Source: CAVTRI01 sp963737075 (lineage in GTDB: Bacteria > Actinomycetota > Acidimicrobiia > Acidimicrobiales > Palsa-688). Taken from it: a stretch of DNA of 64,000 nt. The translations under genes were made by a program, and so were the position numbers. Below are positions 51,108 to 59,847 of the stretch, piece after piece. Numbering within the stretch: position 1 is the stretch's first letter; the number at the start of each line of letters is the position of its first letter. The notes under the pieces were generated by a model, which was given only the letters and a program-made list of their open reading frames with translations, made no database searches and was not told the origin of the DNA. Location: positions 1,302,001 to 1,366,000 of the forward strand of contig CAVTRI010000002.1 of the NCBI GenBank assembly GCA_963737075.1. Direction: 5' to 3'.

Positions 51108-51572
51108 GAAACTTCCAATCAGCTAGGTGGTATGGACGCCCCATGTCCGCGTGACCGCGCTTGTACGGGCCGTGGCGGGAAGGGGCAGCCGGGCCATCTC
51201 CTCGACCTCAACGCTGCAGTGACCCGCACCCCCTACCACCGGCAATCAAACCGTCCGATGGAGATTTCACGAAATCACAAGCGTCGAGAAGCCGACCGCG
51301 ACTGGGCAACAGGGTGCTCGTCATCCATGGTGGAACGCAAGCCGTAACGGTCATGGATTTGTGAAATTAGGTCGTAACGGGGTCTTTGACCTGCGTAAAT
51401 ACCTGGAAATGTGACATCGGTCACAAAACAATCTGGCAAGAACTGTGATCGCATCCAGTGCGACCTCATGCGGGGCTTCATATCTGTAATTCAAGCCACG
51501 ATTTTCCACGATGGTCTCTCTATGTGGTGGTTCGTTCGCTCAGCGAAGAACCGGCTGTCGTAGGCTTCAGGC
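51108..51572. other. 465-base gap upstream of the Rpf gene
   Basis: I see no credible gene here. The stretch holds the CRP-type palindrome at 51410-51425, two CGTAACGG copies (near 51345 and 51373) and AT-richer sequence around 51345-51440. It is the probable promoter and roughly 250-300-base leader of the Rpf gene on the minus strand, and the promoter of the CMD gene on the plus strand. TAGGCT at 51561-51566 lies 6 bases before the CMD start. Known Rpf leaders can carry c-di-AMP riboswitches, but I could not match that consensus here. Confidence 0.6.
51410..51425. promoter_or_regulatory. Perfect CRP/Cmr-type binding site
   Basis: TGTGA-CATCGG-TCACA matches the actinobacterial and E. coli CRP consensus TGTGA-N6-TCACA exactly, and the inner bases are also palindromic (TGTGACATCGGTCACA with GAC/GTC). 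It lies 303 bases upstream of the Rpf start. Mycobacterium tuberculosis CRP (Rv3676) regulates rpfA through such a site, so cAMP control of this Rpf gene is likely. Confidence 0.78.
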
Positions 51573-52169
51573 ATGAGCCGCCTCCCTTTCGTCCGCTATG
51601 ACCAACTCGACGACACCGGATCAGCGCTGTGGGATCACGTCGTCTCCACCCGCGGTGCGGTCGTCGTGCGCCCAGACGGCGGGCTCGCTGGCCCCTTCAA
51701 CCCCTGGGTGACGGTGCCGGATCTCGGCCAGATACTGGTGGAGCTGGGCACTCGCCTGCGCTTTCGCACGTCAGTCGAGCGCCGCCTGCTCGAAATGGCG
51801 ATTGTCACCGTCGGTGCCCGCTGGCAGGCGGAATTCGAGTGGTGGGCGCACGCCCGGATGGCGCGCCAGCACGGGATCAGCGATGGCGTCCTGGACGCTC
51901 TCGCGGCGGGAAGAACGCCCCATTTCGAGGCTGACGACGAGCGGGTCGTGTATGCGATTGCCAGCCAACTGGCATCGGCGGGTCGTGTCGAGGACGAGGC
52001 GTACGACGCCGGCGTGGCCCTCCTCGGTGACCGAGGAATGGTTGAGCTCGTAACCTTGTGCGGGTACTATACCCTGGTTTCCTTCACCCTCAATGCGTTC
52101 GCAGTCGACCTTCCGGACGGTGTGCGACCCACGTGGCCAAACTCGGAGTCAGTCGAAGAGCACGACTGA
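51573..52169 (+). CDS. Carboxymuconolactone-decarboxylase (AhpD-like) family protein
   Basis: A 198-residue all-helical CMD protein: LGTRLRFRTSVERRLLEMAIVTVGA (in parts), ARWQAEFEWWAHARMARQHGI and LVTLCGYYTLVSFTLNAF are family features. The AhpD CxxC redox pair is absent, so a hydroperoxidase role is unlikely and a decarboxylase/lactone or unknown role remains. ATG 51573 lies 6 bases after TAGGCT (leaderless). The 3' end overlaps the convergent alcohol dehydrogenase gene by 21 bases. Confidence 0.82.
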   Translation: MSRLPFVRYDQLDDTGSALWDHVVSTRGAVVVRPDGGLAGPFNPWVTVPDLGQILVELGTRLRFRTSVERRLLEMAIVTVGARWQAEFEWWAHARMARQHGISDGVLDALAAGRTPHFEADDERVVYAIASQLASAGRVEDEAYDAGVALLGDRGMVELVTLCGYYTLVSFTLNAFAVDLPDGVRPTWPNSESVEEHD

Positions 52170-53252
52170 CCGCGCTACCTCGCCTCGTGTCATCGCCGCG
52201 AACCCGCTGTTGATTTCGTCCAGCCTTATGCGGGCGGAGACGAGCTCGTCGAGCTTGAGCCGCCCTTGCAGGTAAAGGTCGATATACCGGGGCATGTCTT
52301 GTCGGAAACGGTTGGAGCCCATGTTGGAGCCTTGAAGCCGTTTCTCGCTGAGGAGCTCGAACCCCTCGACCTCGACCTTGGTGCCGACAGGGATCATCCC
52401 GATCACCGTCGCCGTCCCACCCTTCTTCAACATCGCAAACGCTTGCTCGGCGGTCTTTTTGAGACCGATGGCCTCGAACGCGTAGTCGACACCTGCGGCG
52501 CCGCGGGCACCGGGAAGGAGCGATCGCACCTGCCCGACCGGGTCCGCGGCGGACGCGTCGACGAGGTCGGTCGCCCCGAACGTCTCGGCCAGCTTCAGCT
52601 TCAGCGGGTTGGTGTCCACCGCCACCACACGGCTGGCTCCTGCCAAGACCGCCCCCTGCACGCAGTTAAGCCCCACCCCGCCGCAGCCGATGACAACCAC
52701 CGTGCTGCCGGCAACGACCCGCGCGGTGCGAAACACGGCGCCGATACCGGTCGTCACACCGCAGCCGATGAGGGCGGCGCGGTCGAGGGGCATGTCGTTG
52801 CGGATCTTCACCACGGCGTTCTGGTGTACCAACATCTGGTCGGCGAAGGACCCGAGGCTGGCGAACTGACCGCACGGCGCATCGCCGAGCGTCAGTCGTG
52901 GCGGGGAGCCCGACGACCGCTCGGTACCCATGCGGTTGCACAGCGAGGGGCGACCGGCCAGGCAGAACTCACAGTGACCGCAGAAGATCGACAGGCACGT
53001 GATCACGTGGTCGCCGGGCTCCACATACGACACGTCCGATCCCACGGCCTCGACCACGCCGGCCGACTCGTGCCCCATGACGACAGGCGTGAGGACGGTG
53101 TACTTGCCCTCCATGAAGTGGAGGTCGCTGTGACAGAGTCCAGCGGCGGCCGTGCGTACCAGGACCTCGTCGGGTCCCGGGGTGTCGGCGGCCACCTCGT
53201 CGATGGCAAGTTCTCCGGGGACGGTATGCAAGACGGCGGCGCGCATGCCCAA
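52149..53252 (-). CDS. Zinc-dependent alcohol dehydrogenase (MDR family)
   Basis: A 367-residue medium-chain dehydrogenase. Catalytic zinc ligands lie in GLCHSDLH and GHESAGVVEAVG; structural zinc Cys are in CGHCEFCLAGRPSLC; the NAD motif is VVIGCGGVGLNCVQGA. The long loop around MGTERSSGSPPRL resembles class III and mycothiol-type enzymes. ATG 53246 (MRAAVLHTV) is an alternative start. It is divergent from the thiolase gene with 38 bases between. It oxidises an alcohol, or reduces an aldehyde, of unknown structure. Confidence 0.9.
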   Translation of the reverse strand: MGMRAAVLHTVPGELAIDEVAADTPGPDEVLVRTAAAGLCHSDLHFMEGKYTVLTPVVMGHESAGVVEAVGSDVSYVEPGDHVITCLSIFCGHCEFCLAGRPSLCNRMGTERSSGSPPRLTLGDAPCGQFASLGSFADQMLVHQNAVVKIRNDMPLDRAALIGCGVTTGIGAVFRTARVVAGSTVVVIGCGGVGLNCVQGAVLAGASRVVAVDTNPLKLKLAETFGATDLVDASAADPVGQVRSLLPGARGAAGVDYAFEAIGLKKTAEQAFAMLKKGGTATVIGMIPVGTKVEVEGFELLSEKRLQGSNMGSNRFRQDMPRYIDLYLQGRLKLDELVSARIRLDEINSGFAAMTRGEVARSVVLFD

Positions 53253-53290
53253 GCATCGCGCACCGACGGGTCCCCGCTAGGGTCCGAAGC

Positions 53291-54457
53291 ATGACCATCA
53301 TGGGGAAGGCATGCATCGTCGGCGCCTTCGAACATCCCGGACGGGAGCTCCCGGATCTCAACGTGGCTCAGATTCACGCTGAGGTCGCGTCAGGGGCGTT
53401 GGCAGATGCCGGCCTGGGGTTCGAAGACGTGGACGCCTACTTTTGCGCCACTGACGCTCCCGGCTTCGGGCCGCTGTCGATGGCGGAGTACCTCGGGTTG
53501 CGCTGCTCGTACGTGGACAGCACCGAAACGGGTGGCTCGTCCTACGTCTGTCACGTCGGCCATGCGGCGTCGGCGATCGCCGCCGGCAAGTGCCGCGTGG
53601 CGTTGATCACCCTGGGGGGCAAGCCCCGGAGTGGCGGGCTGCGGGCAGGGACGCGCCGGCCGAACGCCCCGGAGTCCAACTTCGAAGGATCGTGGGGCAT
53701 GTCCGGGCCGGTCAACGGGTACGCGCTGGCCGCGCAGCGGCACATGTACGAGTTCGGCACGACCAGCGAGCAGCTCGCGGAGATCAAGGTCGCGGCGTCC
53801 CAACACGCCAGGCACAACCCCCATGCGTTCATCAATCACGCGATCACCGTGGACGAGGTGCTGGACTCACCGATGATCAGCTCGCCCCTCCATCGCCTCG
53901 ACTGTTGCGTGGTGACCGACGGGGGCGGCGCCTTGGTCGTCGTGAGCCCGGAGGTGGCGCGCGACTTACCCCGGCGGGCCGTCAAGGTGCTCGGGCACGG
54001 CGAGGCGCCCAAGCACACCGACAACGGACGGATCGACCTGACCTACAGCGGTGCGGTGTGGTCGGGGCCGCGGGCGATGGAGGAGGCGGGGATCACACAC
54101 GGCGACGTGGACTACGTATCGATCTACGACTCATTCACGATCACCGTCCTCATGACCGTCGAGGACCTGGGCTTCTGTGAGAAGGGGAAAGGGGGCGATT
54201 TTGTGCGCGACGGAGCGCTGGTAGCCCCGAATGGCCGGTTGCCGTTCAACACCGATGGTGGCGGCCTTTGCAACAATCATCCCGGGAACCGTGGCGGCAT
54301 GACCAAGGTCATCGAGGCGGTCCGCCAGCTCCGCGAGGAGACGCATCCATCCGTGCAGGTTCCCGATTGCAACATGGCGCTGGTGCACGGCACGGGCGGC
54401 TCGCTCGCCACCCGCATGGGCAGCGCCACCGTCGTGCTCGGACGGGAGGACGCATGA
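53291..54457 (+). CDS. Thiolase-like (SCP-x/non-decarboxylating) protein
   Basis: A 388-residue thiolase-superfamily protein of the lipid-transfer-protein type (CIVGAFEHPGRELPDLNVAQI, YVDSTETGGSSYVCHVGHAA, DYVSIYDSFTI, GGLCNNHPGNRGG). The canonical thiolase nucleophile is not in its usual place; the Cys in CHVGHA or CNNHPG may take part. Such proteins pair with a DUF35 partner, here the next gene, overlapping by 4 bases. In steroid degradation these pairs act as retro-aldolases (ChsH2-Ltp2). ATG 53291 lies 7 bases after TAGGGT (leaderless). Confidence 0.85.
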   Translation: MTIMGKACIVGAFEHPGRELPDLNVAQIHAEVASGALADAGLGFEDVDAYFCATDAPGFGPLSMAEYLGLRCSYVDSTETGGSSYVCHVGHAASAIAAGKCRVALITLGGKPRSGGLRAGTRRPNAPESNFEGSWGMSGPVNGYALAAQRHMYEFGTTSEQLAEIKVAASQHARHNPHAFINHAITVDEVLDSPMISSPLHRLDCCVVTDGGGALVVVSPEVARDLPRRAVKVLGHGEAPKHTDNGRIDLTYSGAVWSGPRAMEEAGITHGDVDYVSIYDSFTITVLMTVEDLGFCEKGKGGDFVRDGALVAPNGRLPFNTDGGGLCNNHPGNRGGMTKVIEAVRQLREETHPSVQVPDCNMALVHGTGGSLATRMGSATVVLGREDA

Positions 54458-54867
54458 CCGCCACGAACGAACCGCTGCCAGCAGTCGCCCCTGAGCCCGG
54501 TCCTGATGACGCCCCGTTCTGGGAGGCGGCGGCCGACGACCGCCTGGTGCTCCCCCGCTGCCGGGCGTGCGGGACGTTCATCTGGTACCCGCGCACGTTT
54601 TGCCCCGCATGCCGCTCTATCGGCGTCGATTGGGTGCCGGCCAGCGGGCGGGGGACCGTGTACAGCTTCTCGGTCGCGCAGCGAGGGAACGGGCCCTGGA
54701 GGGACAGGGCGCCCTTTGTCATCGCCTACGTCGAATTAGAGGAAGGGCCGCGCGTCATGACGAATCTCGTGGGCGTCGACCCCGACTCGGTAGGGATCGG
54801 CGACCCGGTGACGGCCGTGTTCGAGTCCGCGGGCGACACCAAGGTGCTTCGCTTCACCCGCGCCTGA
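54454..54867 (+). CDS. DUF35 zinc-ribbon/OB-fold acyl-CoA-associated protein
   Basis: A 137-residue protein with the rubredoxin-like zinc ribbon CRACGTFIWYPRTFCPACRS at about 37-56 and an OB fold (GTVYSFSVAQRG, PFVIAYVELEEGPRVMTNL). DUF35 proteins form complexes with thiolase-like proteins and bind CoA esters. The ATG overlaps the thiolase stop (ATGA), giving matched synthesis of the two partners. Confidence 0.88.
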   Translation: MTATNEPLPAVAPEPGPDDAPFWEAAADDRLVLPRCRACGTFIWYPRTFCPACRSIGVDWVPASGRGTVYSFSVAQRGNGPWRDRAPFVIAYVELEEGPRVMTNLVGVDPDSVGIGDPVTAVFESAGDTKVLRFTRA

Positions 54868-54879
54868 CCGGACGGGGAC

Positions 54880-55647
54880 ATGCACGTCGACCTTCTCTTT
54901 GACCCGTTCGGCGCCACGTGGCAAGACGTGCGCGAAGGAGCGATCGCCGCTGAAGGCGAGGGGTTCGACGGCGTGTGGATGTACGACCACCTGGCAGGAT
55001 CGGTCCATGGGGAAGCGCGGGTGCTCGAATGCTGGACGACGCTGACGGCGATCGCCGCCGCGGTACCTCGTATCTCGGTGGGTCCCATGGTCCTCAACGT
55101 CGCCAACCGCGACACCGGAACGCTCGCGGTGATGGCGGCCACCCTGCAGGAGGTCAGCGGCGGTCGCCTCCTTTTGGGATTGGGTGCCGGCGGGGGCGAG
55201 GGCACGCCGTACGCCGCCGAGCAGCAAGCGCTCGGCCGGTCAGTGCCCGGGGACCCCGCGCGGCGGGCAGCAGTCGAAGCCGCGGTGGCAACCCTGCGGT
55301 CGGTATGGTCGGGCGCCGTCCGCGGCGTCGGCGGTTTCCTGCGTCCACAGCCGGCGCCACCGGTCATCGTCGGCGGGTTCGGCCCGAAGATGGCGGCGCT
55401 CGCAGGACGGGTGGCCGACGGTGTCAACCTTCCAGGCGGTCCAGGGCTGGGGCGGTTGCTCAGTGCGGCCCTGGACGCGCGGGAGGAGGCGGGGCGTGAT
55501 CTGGACCCGTTCGTGCTGACCGTCTCGTCCGACCCGAGCCCGCCGGCACTTGAACGGCTGGAGGCGCTGAGTGTCGATCGGGTTGTCGGGTTCGTCCGGG
55601 CCCCGTTTGAGAGCGCGGTCCGCCGGTTGGCCGCCGCCCGCCGTTGA
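54880..55647 (+). CDS. LLM-class (F420-dependent) oxidoreductase
   Basis: A 255-residue luciferase-like TIM-barrel enzyme: HVDLLFDPFGATWQDVREGA, AEGEGFDGVWMYDHLAG, VPRISVGPMVLNVANRDTGTLA (in parts) and SGGRLLLGLGAGG. In actinobacteria such proteins mostly use F420 to reduce or oxidise ketones, alcohols or CoA esters. It follows the thiolase/DUF35 pair by 12 bases on the same strand and is probably the third gene of that operon. Confidence 0.85.
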   Translation: MHVDLLFDPFGATWQDVREGAIAAEGEGFDGVWMYDHLAGSVHGEARVLECWTTLTAIAAAVPRISVGPMVLNVANRDTGTLAVMAATLQEVSGGRLLLGLGAGGGEGTPYAAEQQALGRSVPGDPARRAAVEAAVATLRSVWSGAVRGVGGFLRPQPAPPVIVGGFGPKMAALAGRVADGVNLPGGPGLGRLLSAALDAREEAGRDLDPFVLTVSSDPSPPALERLEALSVDRVVGFVRAPFESAVRRLAAARR

Positions 55648-55660
55648 AGGGACGGGCGAC

Positions 55661-56104
55661 TCAGCGACGGGTGGCCAGGAACACCGGGATCAGGCGATCG
55701 GTTTTCTCCTGGTACTCCGCGTACGGCGGGTAGGCGGCGACCGCCCGCTCCCACCACGTGGCCCGCTCGTCGCCGGACAGCTCGCGAACGTCGACGTCCC
55801 ATGGTTGCGGCCCGTCCTGGACCTGGACCGCCTGCGGGTCGGCCTTGAGGTTGTGGTACCAGAGCGGATGGTCGGGCGCCCCGCCCTTCGAAGCGACGAG
55901 CGCATACTGCCCACCGTGCTCTACTCGCATGAGCGGAGTTTTTCGCACCTTCCCGCTGGAATGCCCACGCGTGGTCACGATGACGATCGGCAGTCCGGTG
56001 TCAAGGAGGGTGTTGGCCCGCTGGCCGCCGGAGCGCTCGTACTCGTCCACCTGGTCGCGCACCCATTGCCACGGGCTCGGCTCGTAGGTTCCTTCGAGGG
56101 CCAT
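55661..56104 (-). CDS. Ddn-family (deazaflavin F420-dependent) nitroreductase-like protein
   Basis: A 147-residue split-barrel protein. GLPIVIVTTRGHSSGKVRKTPLM (in parts) and GAPDHPLWYHNLKADPQAVQV match the Ddn/FDOR-A family that binds F420, as in the pretomanid-activating enzyme. The Tyr/Trp-rich WWERAVAAYPPYAEYQ closes the site. It is convergent with the preceding LLM gene and divergent from the next one, which also suggests an F420-linked neighbourhood. Physiological substrate unknown. Confidence 0.87.
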   Translation of the reverse strand: MALEGTYEPSPWQWVRDQVDEYERSGGQRANTLLDTGLPIVIVTTRGHSSGKVRKTPLMRVEHGGQYALVASKGGAPDHPLWYHNLKADPQAVQVQDGPQPWDVDVRELSGDERATWWERAVAAYPPYAEYQEKTDRLIPVFLATRR

Positions 56105-56155
56105 GCACGGACCCTACACACGACGCGGGGGGACCGTCGGTGCTACACATGGACG

Positions 56156-57265
56156 ATGCGCTTCGGGATCTTCTTCGAGCTGTCGACGCCGCGGCCGTTC
56201 AGCCCCGGCGTGGAGCGGCAGGTGTATCACAACGCGCTGGAGCAGGCCCGCCTCGCTGACGAGCTGGGCTTCGACTGGGCGTGGGCGGTCGAGCACCACT
56301 TCCTCGAGGAATACTCGCACTGCTCGGCGCCGGAGGTCTTTCTGACAGCGATCGCGGCCCAGACGCGACGGATTCGGGTGGGTCACGGGGCGGTGGTCTG
56401 CGTGCCAGAGATGAACCACCCGATCCGGGTCGCGGAGCGCGCCGCTGCGCTCGACATCATCGCTGACGGCCGCTTCGAGTTCGGCACCGCCCGTTCGTCG
56501 ACGTGGACGGAACTGGGCGGGTTTGGCGTCGACCCTGATGACACCAAGAAAACGTGGGACGAGTTCGTCCGCGTTCTGCCCCGCCTGTGGGCCGATGAGC
56601 CGTACGCCCACGACGGTCTGTGCTTCTCGATGCCGGAACGGACGGTCCTGCCGAAGCCGGTGCAAAAGCCACACCCGCCGCTGTGGGTCACGGTGACCAG
56701 CCCCGGCACCGAGCTGGACGCGGCCGAGCGCGGGATCGGCTGTCTCGGCGTAGCCGCCGCCGGCTACGCCGAACAGGAGCAGCGGACCCGTGAGTTCCAT
56801 CGCCGCATCCAGCTCTGCGACCCCGTCAGCTCCGTGGTCAACGACCAGGTGACCACGCTCAACTACCTGTACTGCCACGAGGATGGAGGCCGGGCGGCCG
56901 AGATCGGAATGCCCATGGTCAACACTTTCGGGCTGTCCAACTCGCACCTGCTGTGGACCCGGGAGGCCTATCCGACGCGCGCCTATCAGTCGCTTGGCAA
57001 TCTGGCGCCCGGTCGGGTCGCCGATCGTTCGGGACCTGGCGACCCGCACAATATTCCTGAGGGCATCGGGGTCGGCGCCCCCGACCGGCTCGTGTCGGTC
57101 ATCCAGCGGTGGGAGTCGATCGGGATATCGGGGATCAACTTCTTGCTCAATGCGTGCGAGACGATCCCCCACGAAGAGGTGCTGGCCAGCCTGCGCCTCT
57201 TCGCGACCGAGGTGATGCCCAAGTTCCGCGACGAGGCCGTGCTCACCGGGGAGGCGCCGTGCTGA
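56156..57265 (+). CDS. LLM-class oxidoreductase (luciferase-like alpha-type)
   Basis: A 369-residue TIM-barrel protein: RFGIFFELSTPRPF, DELGFDWAWAVEHHFLEEYSH (in parts), RIRVGHGAVV and ALDIIADGRFEFGTARSS, the classical bacterial luciferase-like core, and GVDPDDTKKTWDEFVRV. ATG 56156 follows TACACA by a few bases (leaderless); no ribosome site is seen. Members use FMN or F420 to hydroxylate or reduce a substrate. The next gene starts inside its last codons, so they are co-translated. Confidence 0.85.
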   Translation: MRFGIFFELSTPRPFSPGVERQVYHNALEQARLADELGFDWAWAVEHHFLEEYSHCSAPEVFLTAIAAQTRRIRVGHGAVVCVPEMNHPIRVAERAAALDIIADGRFEFGTARSSTWTELGGFGVDPDDTKKTWDEFVRVLPRLWADEPYAHDGLCFSMPERTVLPKPVQKPHPPLWVTVTSPGTELDAAERGIGCLGVAAAGYAEQEQRTREFHRRIQLCDPVSSVVNDQVTTLNYLYCHEDGGRAAEIGMPMVNTFGLSNSHLLWTREAYPTRAYQSLGNLAPGRVADRSGPGDPHNIPEGIGVGAPDRLVSVIQRWESIGISGINFLLNACETIPHEEVLASLRLFATEVMPKFRDEAVLTGEAPC

Positions 57266-57993
57266 GCGGCACCGCCGATCTCGGCGCCCTCGCAATCGGG
57301 GCGCCCACCATGGCGTCGTTCGAGGCGGAGCCGCTGCATTTCGAAGCGGTCGAGGTGTTCCAGGCGGCGTTCGAGCTGCCGTATGCCATCAGGCAGTCGG
57401 TGCTTCCTCCCGGGCTGCATCCGACCACGCCGCCGTTGCTGGTCATGCTGGCCTGGAGTGTCCCCGACAGCCCGTGGGGTCCGTTTGCGATGGCCCACAC
57501 AAGGATCGAGTGCCGTAGCGGAGTGCGGCCGCGCGGGTTCGTGGTGGGCGGCATCGTCGACAACCGCGAGGCTGCCGCCGAGCTGGCGTCTCGCTTCGGA
57601 CTCCCAGGCCAAGAAGGGACCGTGTCCGTCGCGCGCCGCTATGACGGCGTCGAGCTCGTCGTGGCGTCGGGTGGCCGGACCGCGGCCCACGTCGTCGGTC
57701 TCGACCCTGACCCGTTGAGCGCCCGGGACGTGCAGTTTTCGGTCACGACCACGTTGGCGTCGACACCGCGGGGCCTCCGCCTGGTCCAGGTCGAACCCGA
57801 GTACGACCTGCAGCGCGTAGAGCGGGTGCACCCGCGCGTCGTGGTCTTTGACGGGTCGGCGTGGGGCGAGCCCTCGTTGCAACCGCAGTATCCCGTTTCG
57901 GCGACCATCTCTGTCGGCGACGTAACAATTCCTCGGCTGCGCTACCTGTCGCGGCCTGACGTGAGCGCGTTTGAAGGCACCGAGCGGCTCTGA
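57259..57993 (+). CDS. Acetoacetate-decarboxylase-family protein
   Basis: A 244-residue beta-rich protein with the ADC-superfamily pattern (FELPYAIRQSVLPPGLHPT, PWGPFAMAHTRIECRSG, RPRGFVVGGIVDN, FSVTTTLASTPRGLRLVQV in parts). The catalytic Lys of true acetoacetate decarboxylase is not evident, so it may be one of the enolase/dehydratase-like members of the superfamily. GTG 57259 overlaps the LLM stop by 7 bases, linking the two. The 3' end overlaps the convergent aldolase gene by 52 bases. Confidence 0.7.
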   Translation: MLSGTADLGALAIGAPTMASFEAEPLHFEAVEVFQAAFELPYAIRQSVLPPGLHPTTPPLLVMLAWSVPDSPWGPFAMAHTRIECRSGVRPRGFVVGGIVDNREAAAELASRFGLPGQEGTVSVARRYDGVELVVASGGRTAAHVVGLDPDPLSARDVQFSVTTTLASTPRGLRLVQVEPEYDLQRVERVHPRVVVFDGSAWGEPSLQPQYPVSATISVGDVTIPRLRYLSRPDVSAFEGTERL

Positions 57994-58670
57994 GCCTGTC
58001 GGACCAAGTACTCCCAGCCGGCTTGTAGCTGCGAGGCAGACCAGCAGCGGTTGCGTTTGGCGAGCGCCTCCTCGTCGTTCGACCATGAACGCACGCCCCC
58101 GGCCGCCATGGCGAGCAGCTGCAACTGGCACGCCCGTTCGAGGAGCACGGAAGCCATCACGGCCGTGGCCGGGCCGTCGCCGACGGTCACGATCCCGTGG
58201 TGCGGTAGCAGCACCGCATTCCGCGAGCCCAGGGACGACGCCAGCTCCCGGCCGAGTTCTGAGGTCCGGATCAGGTCACCCGTCAGCGTGAACCGGGCAA
58301 TGTCAGGGGGGGTGAAGAGACAACCTTCGTGGGACATGGGCCGCAACGGTTCGCCGGCCGCCGCAAAGGCGATGGCGTGCGCCGGATGGCAGTGCACCAC
58401 CGCGCCCACATCGGGGCGGGCCGAGAGAATCTCGGTATGGATCGGCACCTCCAGGTGCACGCGACCGGAGCCCTCGAGCTGCCGGCCGTCCCAGTCCACG
58501 AGCATGACCCGGTCCGGTGTGATCTCCTCGAGGCCCCACCCGCTCGCCTTGATCCAAGCGCCGTGGCCGGACGGGTCACGCACCGAAACGTGACCCCAGA
58601 CCATGTCGCCGAGTCCGGCGCTGGCGAGCACGGCGCTGGCGAGGGCGACGTCGCCTCGAACGTCACTCAT
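57942..58670 (-). CDS. Class II aldolase/adducin-family protein
   Basis: A 242-residue zinc enzyme. Metal ligands appear in VVHCHPAHA and in LLPHHGIV; other family signs are GHVSVRDPSG, WIKASGWGLEEI and HLEVPIHTEIL with the acidic residue. Such proteins split or epimerise hydroxy-acids or act as decarboxylases. It is the last gene of the pca operon, overlapping pobA by 8 bases, so it likely acts on an aromatic-pathway intermediate or a related hydroxy-acid (inference). Confidence 0.85.
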   Translation of the reverse strand: MSDVRGDVALASAVLASAGLGDMVWGHVSVRDPSGHGAWIKASGWGLEEITPDRVMLVDWDGRQLEGSGRVHLEVPIHTEILSARPDVGAVVHCHPAHAIAFAAAGEPLRPMSHEGCLFTPPDIARFTLTGDLIRTSELGRELASSLGSRNAVLLPHHGIVTVGDGPATAVMASVLLERACQLQLLAMAAGGVRSWSNDEEALAKRNRCWSASQLQAGWEYLVRQAQSRSVPSNALTSGRDR

Positions 58671-59847
58671 GCTGCGTCCAATCCAGCGGCAGGCCGACGT
58701 AGTTTTCTGCCAGGCTGGCGGCGAACGCCTCGCTGCGGACCACGTAATCCTGCCGGGCGCGTTGCAACCGATTTCCGAAATCGTCGGCCTTGGGATCGAC
58801 GTGCATGAGCGTCGTCATCATGGTCGAGAAGTCCTGGACTCGCCATACCCGCGCCAGGCACCGGTCGCTGTAAGCGTCGATTCCACGCTCGTCCTGCTGG
58901 CGGTACAACGCCTCGATAGCCTCGGCAAGGACGGTCACGTCCGCGACAGCCAGGTTCATTCCCTTGGCTCCCGTGGGCGGCACGATGTGGGCGGCGTCTC
59001 CGGCGAGAAACAACCGCCCGTTTCGCATCGGTTCGCCCACCCAGGCGCGCATCGGGGTGATCGATTTTTCGAGGATGGGACCGGTCTGCAGGGCCCAACC
59101 GGGGGAACCCAGCCGGACCTGCAGTTCGTCCCATATCCGGGAATCCGACCAGGAAGCGATGTCCTCATCCGGCGCGACTTGCAGGTACAGCCGGGTGACC
59201 GACGGGCTGCGAAGGCTGTGGAGGGCGAATCCCCGCGGGTGATAGGCGTAGATCAGCTCGTCGCTCGACGGCGCCACCGCGGCGAGCACCCCCAGCCACG
59301 CGTACGGGTACTCGCGCTCGAACGCCCGGACTGATGCTGTCGCTCGGCACGGCCCATGAAATCCGTCGCAGCCCGCCACCACGTCGCAGACCAGGGATCC
59401 TTCTCTACCGGCGGGGGTCCGGTAGTGCATGACCGGACGGTCGGTCAACAGGTCTGACAGCCCGACGACGGCCGTCTCGAAGCGGATGTCGCCGCCGGCG
59501 GCCAGCCGGGCGGCGACCAGGTCCTTGATGACCTCTTGCTGGCCGTAGACAGTGATGGCCTTGCCTGTCAGCGCCTTGAAGTCGATGCGGTGCCGGTGCC
59601 CGTCGAACTGCAGGTTGACTCCGTCGTGCACGAGGCCCTCCCGGTGCAGGCGGCCAGCCAGCCCGAGCTCGTCCAGCAGTCCGACCGTGCCGTGCTCCAA
59701 CACCCCCGCCCGAACTCGGGACTCGACGTAGGCACGGCTTCTGTCCTCGAGCACGACCGACGTGATGCCCGCCCGGTCGAGCAGGTGCGCGAGCACCAGG
59801 CCGGCCGGTCCGGCGCCGACGATGCCCACCTGAGTTCGGTCAGGCAT
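58663..59847 (-). CDS. pobA: 4-Hydroxybenzoate 3-monooxygenase
   Basis: A 394-residue class A flavoprotein monooxygenase that makes protocatechuate from 4-hydroxybenzoate with NAD(P)H and O2. GAGPAG at about 10-15 binds FAD; SRVRAGVLEHGTVGLLDELG is the PobA-type ring-binding region; GDAAHIVPPTGAKGMNLA closes the FAD site; the C-terminal RLQRARQDYVVRSEAFA is also PobA-like. Length matches the family (about 394). It overlaps pcaB upstream and the aldolase downstream by 8 bases each, showing one coupled operon. Confidence 0.94.
   Translation of the reverse strand: MPDRTQVGIVGAGPAGLVLAHLLDRAGITSVVLEDRSRAYVESRVRAGVLEHGTVGLLDELGLAGRLHREGLVHDGVNLQFDGHRHRIDFKALTGKAITVYGQQEVIKDLVAARLAAGGDIRFETAVVGLSDLLTDRPVMHYRTPAGREGSLVCDVVAGCDGFHGPCRATASVRAFEREYPYAWLGVLAAVAPSSDELIYAYHPRGFALHSLRSPSVTRLYLQVAPDEDIASWSDSRIWDELQVRLGSPGWALQTGPILEKSITPMRAWVGEPMRNGRLFLAGDAAHIVPPTGAKGMNLAVADVTVLAEAIEALYRQQDERGIDAYSDRCLARVWRVQDFSTMMTTLMHVDPKADDFGNRLQRARQDYVVRSEAFAASLAENYVGLPLDWTQHE

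Noticed and set aside
51108..51410. c-di-AMP (ydaO) riboswitch in the Rpf leader
   Set aside because: Some Rpf genes have one, but I could not find its conserved blocks on the minus strand here. A covariance search would be needed.
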